A stretch of 9,178 bases of DNA from an uncultured Collinsella sp. (GCA_900752475.1 CAADVJ010000182.1:1-9178); one strand, 5' to 3'; shown: positions 1 to 7,398, counted from the first letter of the stretch. Program-made: numbers and translations. Notes: generated from the letters alone by a model not told the origin.

Positions 1-1314
1 CAGCCCTTTGCTTTTGGGTTTTTCTTCTCGGCAGGACCCCTCGGCACCCGCTGCAACCGGGCGCGTTTGCTCGCCGCCTCCACGGCGCACAATCTGGTAT
101 AGGAAGGGCGATTTAACGTATTTGACCTCGACGGGCGTGGCGTGCACGGTGCTTTCACTGGACAGATGCAGGCTCGGATTGAGCGGCGCCACGATATGCG
201 TTTCGCGCTTGTCGCTAAACACCACCGCGGCCGCGCGGCCCGTCTGGCCGTTTACGGCAATGCGCACCTGCTCGCCATCGCGGCCGTCTGTCGCCGGACG
301 ATCGACAAAGTAGACCGGCACCATCACCAGGCCGTCCTTATGCTTGCGGGCCTTGCGCGCCCAGGTGCGGATGCTCTTTTTATTGAGCCCCAGTACAGCC
401 TCGGCGTCGTTGCCCGCAACGTCGAGCGCCAACTTATCAATGACCACCTGGTCCTTGGTAGACGCATCAACGGAGACGACGCGGAAGTCGCCTTCCTGCA
501 TGGCGGGATCGAAAGGCCCAACCTTGGCAAAGTCCCACGGCTCCAAAATGCCCATGAGGCGAACGTCCAGGTAGTTTGCCCTGGGGTATGCCCAGTCGAG
601 CACCTCGTAGTACACCAGGGTTTCCTTGCTCAGGCCCTTGCCCGGGAAGCTCGCCATCATGCGCAGGTCCGCCAGCGCCATGGGGAAGTAGAAGAGCATC
701 ATGTCGTTTTGGATCGCGTCTTCCACGTCGTGCCCGGCAAAGGCTTCCGCATGCTGGCGCACCAGCTGCAGCGCGTTGGCACGTGCCTGCTGCGACGAGA
801 TTTCGCAGGGAATACCCTGCTCGGGCACATACTCCGCACCAACGCCCATGGTCAGGCGCTTGCTGAAGGTACCGGGCTTGAGCAGGTCGGCAACGCCGAT
901 CTTGTTGCCGCAGGACGGGCACTCAAACACACGCTGCGTTGACTCGCCCTCAAAGGACGCTCCGCAGAAGGGGCAAGGAATGCTCACATGCGTGGCCTCT
1001 TGGAACTCCTGCGCCGTGCCGCGATCCTCCCACAGCAGATGTTCCAGGACCGACTGATTGCGCCAGTGCGAATTGAAGAAATACCAGTCCGGGTCCTCCG
1101 GGCGCTCGAGTTGCGACACATGCGTGAGCTTGAGCAGTCCATCCACTACCGTCAACGGCGTATGGCGAATGCCCAAAGCGCTCTTGGGCTCTCCGGCGTC
1201 CGCCTGCCACGGAATGACCGCACCGCAATAAGCGCACTCAAAGCTGCGCTTAGCTTGGTGCGAGTACATAGGGCCGCCGCAGTTTTGACATTTAATGGCA
1301 AACATCTCGTCCAT
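1..1314 (-). CDS. Double zinc-ribbon protein with VNGQTG motif, 3'-truncated
   Basis: The frame is open from the ATG at 1314 to the window edge (438 codons, no stop), so the C-terminus is missing. The start is supported by a strong Shine-Dalgarno sequence, AAAGGAGG, about 8 bases upstream. The protein begins MDEMFAIKCQNCGG and carries two zinc ribbons of the TFIIB/rubredoxin-knuckle type: C9-x2-C12 with C27-x2-C30, and C114-x2-C117 with C132-x2-C135. The middle is alpha/beta with no visible membrane segment. Near residues 330-360 the pattern 'PVYFVD...VAVNGQTG' (V354 to G359) matches a motif I recall from bacterial TFIIB-type zinc-ribbon proteins, some membrane-linked. No enzyme motif is visible and I do not know its function. 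The last visible residues are charged (REEKPKSKGL). It is divergent from the cation exporter gene, so metal-linked or shared regulation is possible but only inferred. Confidence 0.85.
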   Translation of the reverse strand, partial: MDEMFAIKCQNCGGPMYSHQAKRSFECAYCGAVIPWQADAGEPKSALGIRHTPLTVVDGLLKLTHVSQLERPEDPDWYFFNSHWRNQSVLEHLLWEDRGTAQEFQEATHVSIPCPFCGASFEGESTQRVFECPSCGNKIGVADLLKPGTFSKRLTMGVGAEYVPEQGIPCEISSQQARANALQLVRQHAEAFAGHDVEDAIQNDMMLFYFPMALADLRMMASFPGKGLSKETLVYYEVLDWAYPRANYLDVRLMGILEPWDFAKVGPFDPAMQEGDFRVVSVDASTKDQVVIDKLALDVAGNDAEAVLGLNKKSIRTWARKARKHKDGLVMVPVYFVDRPATDGRDGEQVRIAVNGQTGRAAAVVFSDKRETHIVAPLNPSLHLSSESTVHATPVEVKYVKSPFLYQIVRRGGGEQTRPVAAGAEGSCREEKPKSKGL

Positions 1315-1342
1315 GGAAACGTCCTCCTTTGCACAGGGGCTG

Positions 1343-1361
1343 TCGACATTAAGTATGTCGA
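1343..1361. promoter_or_regulatory. 19-bp inverted repeat, candidate operator
   Basis: TCGACAT-taagt-ATGTCGA has 7-base arms with perfect complementarity around a 5-base spacer. It lies in the divergent region, 29 bases upstream of the zinc-ribbon start codon, and on the minus strand it covers a possible -10 (CATACT, 4 of 6) with a possible -35 (TGGGCA, 4 of 6) 17 bases further up. A repressor bound here could block transcription of the zinc-ribbon gene. A second, smaller inverted repeat, CACATG-8-CATGTG, lies at 1371-1390. Neither matches a regulator site that I can name. Confidence 0.35.
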
Positions 1362-1492
1362 GCAAACAGGCACATGCCCATACCCATGTGGCCCAAAATG
1401 AACCGCCCGGGCAGACGAGAAGGCTCGCTCGTTAGCACCGGCAGACTATTGCTGCATTTTCTGAGCATCGGTGCACGGCGCCCCCGCGCGAG

Positions 1493-1498
1493 CTACAC
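1493..1498 (+). promoter_or_regulatory. Possible -10 element of the cation exporter gene
   Basis: TACACT matches the TATAAT consensus at 4 of 6 positions and lies 34 bases before the chosen start codon. I see no convincing -35 at the right distance, so this is weak. Nothing resembling a yybP-ykoY manganese riboswitch is visible in the short leader. Confidence 0.2.
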
Positions 1499-1532
1499 TA
1501 TCCCCTTAAACATGATTGTGAGGACGACCGCT

Positions 1533-2714
1533 ATGCTATTTGTAAATCGGCTGGTACATACGCTTGTTCCCGGCAGCGAGGACGAGCCGGTCGATGCATC
1601 TTGCCGCACCAACGCGGGTTTTACCGCAAGCCTCATCTGCATTGGACTCAACATCACCCTGTGCCTGGCCAAGGGCATCGCGGGCCTGCTCGCCGGCTCC
1701 GTCTCCCTCATCGCCGACGCTTTCAACAACCTCTCCGATGCCTCGAGCAACATCGTGAGCCTGCTCGGGTTCCGCCTTGCCAGCCGCCCGGCAGACGAAG
1801 GCCACCCCTATGGTCACGGCCGCTATGAGTACCTAGCCGGCCTGTTCGTCGCCGTCCTGGTTTGCGCCGTCGGCATCAACCTGATCCTCGAGTCGGTCAC
1901 CAAGATCATCAAGCCTTCCCCCACCGCTTACACGTTCATTTCCCTTGCGGCACTGGCTACGTCCATGCTCGTAAAGCTCTGGATGGCCGCGTTCAACCGC
2001 ACGCTGGGTAACCGCATCGATTCCAAAACGCTCATCGCCACGGCGCAGGACTCCAAAAACGACGTCATCACCTCGGGCTCGGTCTTGGTGGCGGCGCTTA
2101 TTTCGCAGACGACCGGCTTTGACCTCGATGGCTGGGCAGGCCTGGGGGGGGGCATCTTCATCTGCATCAGCGGCATGGGCCTAGTGCGCGACGCCATCAG
2201 CCCATTGCTGGGGCAAGCGCCCGACCCCAAGCTCGTCCAGGCAATCCGCGATAAGATCATGTCCTATCCGCAGGTCTTGGGCACACACGACCTGATGGTG
2301 CACGACTACGGCCCCGGTCGTCAGTTTGCCAGCGCCCACGTGGAGATGCCCGGCGAGGGCGACGCATTTGAGCACCACGAGATTTTGGACACCATCGAGC
2401 ACGACATCAAGCGCCAAATGGGCATCGATATCACGCTGCACTGCGACCCCATCGCCACCACCAGCGACGACCTGCGCAGCTGGGTCAAGCGCGGCGTCAT
2501 GCAGATCGATCCCGCGCTCTCCATCCACGACCTGCACGAGCACGACGGGTTCGTTTCGTTTGACCTGGTGCGTCCCGACGGCTTTGACATATCCGACGAG
2601 GAGCTGCTGGAGCTCGTCACGCGCATCGTGCACGAGCGCCGACCCGATGCCTCATGCGTCGTCACGTTTGATTCGGGCTTTAGCTCGCCCGAGCGTCCGG
2701 CCGAGCAGTTGTAG
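1533..2714 (+). CDS. Cation diffusion facilitator, probable Mn2+ efflux (MntE-like)
   Basis: The 393-residue protein is a CDF-family transporter, expected to export divalent cations across the cell membrane in exchange for protons. The frame stays open upstream to 1374, but the ATG at 1533 is chosen because GTGAGGAC precedes it at good spacing; the ATG at 1512 lacks such a site. Six membrane helices are expected between residues 30 and 225, with the CDF signature HPYGHGRYEYLA at 91-102. The transport site residues are N65/D69 in helix 2 and D173/D177 in helix 5, an N-D/D-D set that I recall from pneumococcal MntE and that differs from the H-D/H-D set of zinc exporters. The cytoplasmic CTD (about 240-310) is followed by a second, similar segment (to about 385), and the total length fits MntE-type proteins (about 390). 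A run of nine G at 2144-2152 encodes G205-G207. Manganese as substrate is inference; membership of the CDF family is secure. Confidence 0.9.
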   Translation: MLFVNRLVHTLVPGSEDEPVDASCRTNAGFTASLICIGLNITLCLAKGIAGLLAGSVSLIADAFNNLSDASSNIVSLLGFRLASRPADEGHPYGHGRYEYLAGLFVAVLVCAVGINLILESVTKIIKPSPTAYTFISLAALATSMLVKLWMAAFNRTLGNRIDSKTLIATAQDSKNDVITSGSVLVAALISQTTGFDLDGWAGLGGGIFICISGMGLVRDAISPLLGQAPDPKLVQAIRDKIMSYPQVLGTHDLMVHDYGPGRQFASAHVEMPGEGDAFEHHEILDTIEHDIKRQMGIDITLHCDPIATTSDDLRSWVKRGVMQIDPALSIHDLHEHDGFVSFDLVRPDGFDISDEELLELVTRIVHERRPDASCVVTFDSGFSSPERPAEQL

Positions 2715-2726
2715 CCTGCTTAACAG

Positions 2727-3719
2727 CTAGTTTCCCTGCGCGCCCGAGATGCCGTTTTGCAGGGCGTTCCAGGCATCCGTCGCCAAGCCGCCCAAGTTCT
2801 GCGCGGTATCGCCCAGGTTTTGTGCCGTGTCGCCCAGCTCTTGCGCCTTGTCTCCCAACTCCTGCGCCTTGTTGCTCAAGTCCTCCAGCGTATTGGAACT
2901 CGAGCTGTCCGCGCCGCCCTGGTCGCCGGACGCGTTGCCCGACGAGCCGTCCTTGTGCGTGAGCTGAATTTCGAGGTTGCCGCTGTCGTTATAGTAGGCA
3001 GAAGTAACGACCCAGTTGGCATCGACGACGGGCGTTGAGCCATCATCAGTCAGGACCACGGCATTCGAAAGATCGGCGCCGCGCGACTTGAGAAGCTTCT
3101 TGGCGTTGGACCAATACTGCCCCGGGATATCGCTCAGATCGACGGTGCTAGACGAGGCGGACTCGGTTTGCTCGGCAGCGGTATCGGCCGTTGAGCTCCC
3201 CCGCTTGTTGAGCATGCCCGACACGATGGCAAACACAACCGACAGCGCAAAGAAAATCGCCAGCACGATGAGGATCTTCTTGATCACGCTCGACGAACGC
3301 GACGGCCTCTTCTCCTCGTCTTCGCTATATTGCGGAATCGACTTGGGGTACTCGCGATACGGCTCGCGCGACTCGTAGCGAGGCTGCGCCGTGCGAGGCA
3401 TATACGTCGTCTGCTGAGGCTGCGGAATGGGATTCTGCGGCAGGTTGTCATAGGGATTCGGCGTCGAGACAGCATAAGAATCCTGCGGCGTGTAATCAAA
3501 CGGATCCGGAGCTGCGTTGCCATAGGGGCCTTGCGAAGATGCAGCGTAAGAATCCTGCGCCGTGTCGCCATAGCCCATAACCCGGGTGGGCTCGGCAGAA
3601 GGCTGCGCCACGGCGGGGTCGGCATAACCGGGGTTGGGAACAACGCGGGTCGCATCGGCGCTATCGCCAGCCTGCGCGGAACCGTAGCCGCCCATCACGG
3701 TTGTCTTGTCCTGATCCAT
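2727..3719 (-). CDS. Single-pass membrane protein with PASTA-like domain and heptad-repeat tail
   Basis: The 330-residue protein starts at the ATG at 3719, with AAAGGA 8 bases upstream. Residues 1-145 are low-complexity, rich in P, Q, Y and S, and probably cytoplasmic. They hold three T-x-V sites (T7, T24, T45) and a 24-residue duplication (51-74 and 75-98, both with QDSYA). One membrane helix spans about 149-169 after R/K-rich residues, and there is no signal-peptidase site, so the topology is likely N-in. Outside, residues 195-256 (IPGQYWSNAKKLLKSRG...VVDANWVVTS...LEIQLTHKD) resemble one PASTA repeat, a fold found in Ser/Thr kinases and penicillin-binding proteins that bind cell wall; the match is by eye and weak. 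After a Ser/Gly linker come four AQ-x-LGD-x heptads (285-312). No catalytic motif is visible. It is convergent with the exporter gene, with a 12-base gap and no obvious terminator between them. A cell-envelope role is inferred. Confidence 0.85.
   Translation of the reverse strand: MDQDKTTVMGGYGSAQAGDSADATRVVPNPGYADPAVAQPSAEPTRVMGYGDTAQDSYAASSQGPYGNAAPDPFDYTPQDSYAVSTPNPYDNLPQNPIPQPQQTTYMPRTAQPRYESREPYREYPKSIPQYSEDEEKRPSRSSSVIKKILIVLAIFFALSVVFAIVSGMLNKRGSSTADTAAEQTESASSSTVDLSDIPGQYWSNAKKLLKSRGADLSNAVVLTDDGSTPVVDANWVVTSAYYNDSGNLEIQLTHKDGSSGNASGDQGGADSSSSNTLEDLSNKAQELGDKAQELGDTAQNLGDTAQNLGGLATDAWNALQNGISGAQGN
2784..2867 (-). repeat. Four tandem 21-bp units encoding AQ(E/N)LG(D/G)x heptads
   Basis: Four consecutive 21-base units on the minus strand encode AQELGDK, AQELGDT, AQNLGDT and AQNLGGL. 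The DNA copies differ mainly at third positions, so the peptide repeat seems selected rather than freshly duplicated. The helix would be amphipathic with Leu and Ala on one face, suitable for a coiled coil or for packing against a membrane or partner. A degenerate copy (LSNK) precedes them. Confidence 0.85.
3426..3569 (-). repeat. 72-bp tandem duplication in the N-terminal low-complexity region
   Basis: Two adjacent 24-codon units (residues 51-74 and 75-98) share about 11 of 24 residues, including QDSYA and PY. At the DNA level, a stretch of about 23 bases starting at 3471 recurs at 3543 with two mismatches, exactly 72 bases apart. This shows growth of the Pro/Gln/Tyr-rich segment by duplication. 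Confidence 0.7.
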
Positions 3720-3764
3720 GCAACGATTCCTTTCCGTCGCGCGTGAGCCTCAAGTTATCCATGC

Positions 3765-3770
3765 ATTCTA
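3765..3770 (-). promoter_or_regulatory. Possible -10 element of the PASTA-like protein gene
   Basis: On the minus strand TAGAAT matches TATAAT at 5 of 6 positions, about 45 bases before the ATG at 3719. There is no recognisable -35 at 16-18 bases, so the call rests on the -10 and position only. The fhs terminator upstream means that this gene needs its own promoter. Confidence 0.3.
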
Positions 3771-3837
3771 CCCGCGCAAAAGCCTATGATGGGCAGAGTC
3801 CGTCGGTATCTACAAGACATGCGCGGGCCTAAGGATC

Positions 3838-3873
3838 AAAAAGCCCCGCCGGGCCTTGTGGGCACGGCGGGGC
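3838..3873 (-). terminator. Rho-independent terminator of fhs
   Basis: Read on the minus strand, a perfect 9-base-pair G+C stem (GCCCCGCCG / CGGCGGGGC) with a 13-base loop, itself able to form three more pairs, is followed at once by a T5 run. It begins 26 bases after the fhs stop codon. It separates fhs from the membrane-protein gene downstream. Confidence 0.92.
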
Positions 3874-3898
3874 GGACAAGCAGCTATGGACAGCAGGC

Positions 3899-5566
3899 TT
3901 AGAACAGGCCGGTGATGTTGCCGTCGTTGTCGACGTCGATGTTTTCGGCCGCGGGTACCTTGGGCAGACCCGGCATGGTCAGAACACTGCCGGTCAGCGC
4001 GACCACAAAGTGGGCGCCGGCAGAAACCTTGAGCTCACGCACGGTGATGCGGAAGTTCTCGGGAGCGCCCAAGGCCTTGGCGTTGTCGCTAAAGCTGTAC
4101 TGCGTCTTGGCGACGCACACCGGCAGGTTGCCAAAGCCATTCTCGCGCAGCTCGGCGAGCTGGCGCTTGGCGGCCGGCGTAAAGTCAACGCCGTCGGCGC
4201 GGTAGACCTTGGTGGCAACGGCCTCGAGGGCATCGGCAACATCGGCGCCGTCCTCGTAGGCAAACTTGAGCTCGCTCGGCTGCTCAATCAGACGCATGAC
4301 CTCATCGGCAAGCTCGAGCGCGCCCTCGCCGCCCTTGGCCCAGACCTCGGAAAGCTTAACGTTGACGCCGAGCTTCTGGCACTCGGACTCGATGAGCGCA
4401 AGCTCGGCCTCGGTGTCCGTCGGGAAGCGGTTGATGGCGACCACGCAGGGCAGACCATATACGTTCTGGATGTTGTCAACGTGACGCAGCAGGTTGGGCA
4501 TGCCAGCCTTGAGTGCCTCGAGGTTCTCCTCGTTGAGGTCGGCCTTGGCGACGCCACCGTTGTACTTCAGCGCACGTGCGGTCGCGACGACCACGACGGC
4601 GCTGGGGCGAACGCCCGTCATGCGGCACTTGATGTCGAGGAACTTCTCGGCACCCAGATCGGCACCAAAGCCGGCCTCGGTAATGGCAACATCGCCAAAG
4701 CGCATCGCCATACGCGTGGCCATGATAGAGTTGCAGCCGTGGGCAATGTTGGCGAAGGGACCGCCGTGGACAAACGCGGGCGTGCCCTCGAGCGTTTGCA
4801 CCAGGTTGGGCTTGAGCGCGTCCTTAAGCAACGCGGCCATGGCACCCTGGGCCTTAAGGTCGCGGGCACGGACGGGCTCGCCGGCAAAGCTATAGCCGAC
4901 GACAATCTCGCCCAAGCGTTCCTTGAGGTCGCTGATGCTCGTAGACAGGCACAGAATTGCCATGACCTCGGAGGCGACGGTGATATCGAAGCCGTCCTCG
5001 CGCGGCACGCCCTGGGCCTTACCGCCAATGCCGTCGATGACGTGGCGCAGCTGACGGTCGTTCATATCGACGACGCGCTTCCAAGTGATGCGCTTAACGT
5101 CAATACCGAGCTGATTGCCCTGCTGGATGTGGTTATCGAGCATGGCGGCCAGCAGGTTGTTGGCAGCACCGATGGCATGGAAGTCACCGGTAAAGTGCAG
5201 GTTGATATCCTCCATGGGGATGACCTGAGCCCAGCCGCCGCCGGCAGCGCCGCCCTTAACGCCAAAGACGGGGCCGAGCGAAGGCTCGCGCAGGGCCACG
5301 GCGCTCTTGATGCCGCGACGACGCAGGCCGTCGGCCAGACCGATGGTCGTGGTGGTCTTGCCCTCGCCCGCAGGCGTTGGGTTGATAGCGGTCACGAGGA
5401 CGAGCTTAGCCTGGTGATCAGTCGGCTCGTTGAGCAGTGAATAGTCAACCTTAGCCTTGTCGAAGCCGTACGGAATAAGGTGCTTAACGTCGACGCCGGC
5501 GTTCTTGGCCACCTCGGTAATAGGCAGTGGCGTGACAGAACGTGCGATTTCGATGTCAGTAGGCAT
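3899..5566 (-). CDS. fhs: Formate-tetrahydrofolate ligase
   Basis: This cytosolic enzyme joins formate to tetrahydrofolate using ATP, giving 10-formyl-THF for purine, fMet-tRNA and one-carbon metabolism, and it is the formate-fixing step of the methyl branch in acetogens. The frame extends upstream to 5641, but the ATG at 5566 is chosen: AAAGGA lies 7 bases upstream, and the product (MPTDIEIARSV..., 555 residues) matches the usual family length of about 556. The P-loop TPAGEGKT is at residues 64-71. The family-specific stretch EPSLGPVFGVKGGAAGGG begins at E94, followed by WAQVIPMEDINLHFTGDFHAI. Both are intact and no frame damage is seen. It is flanked by its own candidate promoter and a strong terminator, so it can be expressed alone; no other folate gene is adjacent. 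In this type of gut anaerobe it may work in either direction (formate assimilation or ATP recovery from 10-formyl-THF), which the sequence cannot settle. Confidence 0.98.
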   Translation of the reverse strand: MPTDIEIARSVTPLPITEVAKNAGVDVKHLIPYGFDKAKVDYSLLNEPTDHQAKLVLVTAINPTPAGEGKTTTTIGLADGLRRRGIKSAVALREPSLGPVFGVKGGAAGGGWAQVIPMEDINLHFTGDFHAIGAANNLLAAMLDNHIQQGNQLGIDVKRITWKRVVDMNDRQLRHVIDGIGGKAQGVPREDGFDITVASEVMAILCLSTSISDLKERLGEIVVGYSFAGEPVRARDLKAQGAMAALLKDALKPNLVQTLEGTPAFVHGGPFANIAHGCNSIMATRMAMRFGDVAITEAGFGADLGAEKFLDIKCRMTGVRPSAVVVVATARALKYNGGVAKADLNEENLEALKAGMPNLLRHVDNIQNVYGLPCVVAINRFPTDTEAELALIESECQKLGVNVKLSEVWAKGGEGALELADEVMRLIEQPSELKFAYEDGADVADALEAVATKVYRADGVDFTPAAKRQLAELRENGFGNLPVCVAKTQYSFSDNAKALGAPENFRITVRELKVSAGAHFVVALTGSVLTMPGLPKVPAAENIDVDNDGNITGLF

Positions 5567-5606
5567 GGGCGGTCCTTTCGTTACCGAATGAGAAAAAGAC
5601 CAATTC

Positions 5607-5633
5607 AGCATAGCACGGGCGCGCAATAGTAAA
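5607..5633 (-). promoter_or_regulatory. Candidate promoter of fhs
   Basis: On the minus strand, TATGCT (5607-5612) is preceded by TGC, giving an extended -10 (TGnTATGCT). TTTACT at 5628-5633 is a possible -35, but the 15-base spacer is short. Transcription would start about 35-40 bases before the ATG. No THF riboswitch-like structure is evident in this short leader. Confidence 0.4.
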
Positions 5634-5710
5634 ACGCCCATAACCGATGAACGGCGATATGTTTACCCGATGCCCAGCGATAGTCCAACAGCCCGCCAAA
5701 ACAAAGCGCC

Positions 5711-6778
5711 CTAAACGGTAGGTTCAATCCCCAGGTGCTCAAAGGTGCGAAGGGTTGCCTGACGGCCCTGCGGCGTACGAATCATCAACCCGCACTGCAG
5801 CAAATAGGGCTCATAGACATCCTCGAGCGTGCCCGGATCCTCGCCCACCGCGCTGGCAAGGGTCGTAAGTCCCACGGCACGACCGGAGAACGTCTTGGCG
5901 AGCGTCTCCAAAATGCGAATATCCATCCAGTCCAGACCGAGCTCATCGATCTCGAAGAACTCGAGCGCCTGGCGGCAGATATCGAGCTCGATGGGGCCGT
6001 TGCCGCGCACCTGTGCGTAATCGCGCACGCGCTTGAGCAGGCGGTTGGCAAGACGCGGCGTGCCGCGCGAACGCGAGCCGATCTCGAGTGCACTGGGATG
6101 GTCGATCGTCACGCCCAGGATAGTCGCCGAGCGCGTCACAATCTGCGCGAGTTCCTCGACCGTGTAGTAATCCAGGCGATATGAAATGCCAAAGCGGTCG
6201 CGCAACGGGCCGGTCAACATGCCTGAGCGAGTCGTTGCCGCCACCAGCGTAAACTTGGGAATATCCAGGCGAATCGAGCGCGCCGCCGGACCCTTACCGA
6301 TCACGATATCGAGCGCAAAGTCCTCCATCGCGGGGTACAGGACCTCCTCGACCGAACGGTTGAGGCGGTGGATCTCGTCGATAAACAGCACATCACCCGG
6401 CTGCAAGTTAGTAAGGATGGCCGCCAGGTCGCCCGTGCGCGCGATGGCGGGGCCACTCGTGGTCTTAATCTGAGCGCCCAGCTCGTTGGCGATAACGGTA
6501 GCCAGCGTGGTCTTGCCCAGGCCCGGAGGACCCGAGAAAATCACGTGGTCGAGCGTCTCGCCACGGTTCTGCGCCGCTTCGATCAACACGCGCAGGCTCT
6601 GCTTGATGTGCTCCTGGCCGCAGTAGTCGTCCAGGCGCTGGGGGCGCAAAGTGCGGTCGACATCGAGGTCCTCGGCCGTCAGCTCCGAGTCCACCATGCG
6701 CTCGCCGTGCGCCATGGATGCCGCCGGCGAGTTACCGGGCGTCGCCCACAGGGCCTGAGAGTCCTCGGCTTCCCACAT
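5711..6778 (-). CDS. ruvB: Holliday junction branch-migration ATPase RuvB
   Basis: RuvB is the AAA+ hexameric motor that, loaded by RuvA, drives branch migration of Holliday junctions in recombination and fork repair. From the ATG at 6778 it has 355 residues. Walker A GPPGLGKT is at 83-90, Walker B LFIDEIH at 131-137, sensor 1 ATTRSG at 181-186, and the arginine-finger loop GPLRDRFG at 190-197. The C-terminal winged helix ends with RTPQGRQATLRTFEHLG, typical of the family. The start codon overlaps the ruvA stop (TGATG), indicating translational coupling. A GTG three bases upstream is also possible, as is the internal ATG of MAHGER (residue 22), which would give the more usual length of about 334; the first 21 residues look unconserved. 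No terminator is visible in the 144 bases before fhs, so some read-through is possible. Confidence 0.97.
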   Translation of the reverse strand: MWEAEDSQALWATPGNSPAASMAHGERMVDSELTAEDLDVDRTLRPQRLDDYCGQEHIKQSLRVLIEAAQNRGETLDHVIFSGPPGLGKTTLATVIANELGAQIKTTSGPAIARTGDLAAILTNLQPGDVLFIDEIHRLNRSVEEVLYPAMEDFALDIVIGKGPAARSIRLDIPKFTLVAATTRSGMLTGPLRDRFGISYRLDYYTVEELAQIVTRSATILGVTIDHPSALEIGSRSRGTPRLANRLLKRVRDYAQVRGNGPIELDICRQALEFFEIDELGLDWMDIRILETLAKTFSGRAVGLTTLASAVGEDPGTLEDVYEPYLLQCGLMIRTPQGRQATLRTFEHLGIEPTV

Positions 6779-7398
6779 CACGCATCCATTCCGAGTCGCT
6801 TAAGCGCCGCACCGAGCAGATCCTCGACACGCATATTCTGCCCATCATACCCGCTCAGGGCAACATCGGTCTCCTGCGGGCTAAAGCCCATGGAAAGGAG
6901 CGCCGCACGGGCATCATCGATGGCCGAGGGAGCAGCAGCGGGCACGGGCATCGCAACCTGGCCGGAAATCACGTCGACCGGCACAAAGCCCTTATCCTTG
7001 GCAAAGGTGCTCTTGAGTTCCAGGATCAGGCGCTGAGCTGTCTTTTTGCCCACACCGGGTACCTTGGCCATGCCCTTGTCGTCCTCGGCCATCACCAGCG
7101 AATACAGCTGCCCCACGGTATAGGTGGAAAGCACGGCGAGCGCCAAGCGCGGGCCAACGCCCGAAACGGACACGAGCCGGTCGAACATCGTGCGCTCATC
7201 CTTAGAGGAAAAACCGAAAAGTGTCATGGCGTCCTCGCGCACCTGCATACGCGTGTAGAGGCGGACCTCGCCACCGGGCGTCGGCAACGTGGCCGCAGTG
7301 CTGCCCGAAATGCCGAGCTCAAAGCCAACGCCCGACACATCGACGACAGCAGAGCTCATCGTGGCCTCGACAAGCGTTCCGTGGAGCTGGGAAATCAT
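6778..7398 (-). CDS. ruvA: Holliday junction DNA-binding protein RuvA
   Basis: RuvA forms tetramers that hold the four-way junction flat and recruit RuvB. The 206-residue product starts at MISQLHGTLVEA, the family's usual N-terminus, although the frame stays open further upstream inside ruvC. Domain I is an OB-fold (1-62) ending in the signature REDAMTLFGF. Domain II holds two helix-hairpin-helix motifs, VSVSGVGPRLALAVLS (76-91) and AKVPGVGKKTAQRLILEL (111-128), which contact the DNA backbone. A linker rich in Ala and Pro precedes domain III (about 158-206), which contacts RuvB. Its ATG shares one base with the ruvC stop, and its stop shares one base with the ruvB start, so all three are probably made from one mRNA by coupled translation. 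An AGAGAGGAA site lies about 10 bases upstream. Confidence 0.97.
   Translation of the reverse strand: MISQLHGTLVEATMSSAVVDVSGVGFELGISGSTAATLPTPGGEVRLYTRMQVREDAMTLFGFSSKDERTMFDRLVSVSGVGPRLALAVLSTYTVGQLYSLVMAEDDKGMAKVPGVGKKTAQRLILELKSTFAKDKGFVPVDVISGQVAMPVPAAAPSAIDDARAALLSMGFSPQETDVALSGYDGQNMRVEDLLGAALKRLGMDA

Noticed and set aside
142..942. 266-codon plus-strand frame opposite the zinc-ribbon gene
   Set aside because: The minus strand has two clean zinc ribbons and a strong ribosome site, so this frame is a shadow.
1374..1532. 53-codon N-terminal extension of the CDF exporter
   Set aside because: It contains no family sequence and crosses the control region; the ATG at 1533 has the ribosome site and gives the usual N-terminus.
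2705..2720. Small hairpin AGCAG/CTGCT at the convergent gene ends
   Set aside because: It has five pairs with no T-run on either strand and overlaps the exporter's last codons; it is not a credible terminator.
4010..5440. 476-codon open frame on the plus strand, opposite fhs
   Set aside because: It is antisense to an intact, highly conserved fhs. Its product is a shadow of high-GC codon bias with no family motif and no good ribosome site.
5567..5641. 25-residue N-terminal extension of fhs
   Set aside because: It crosses the candidate promoter, and the ATG at 5566 has a good ribosome site and yields the family length.
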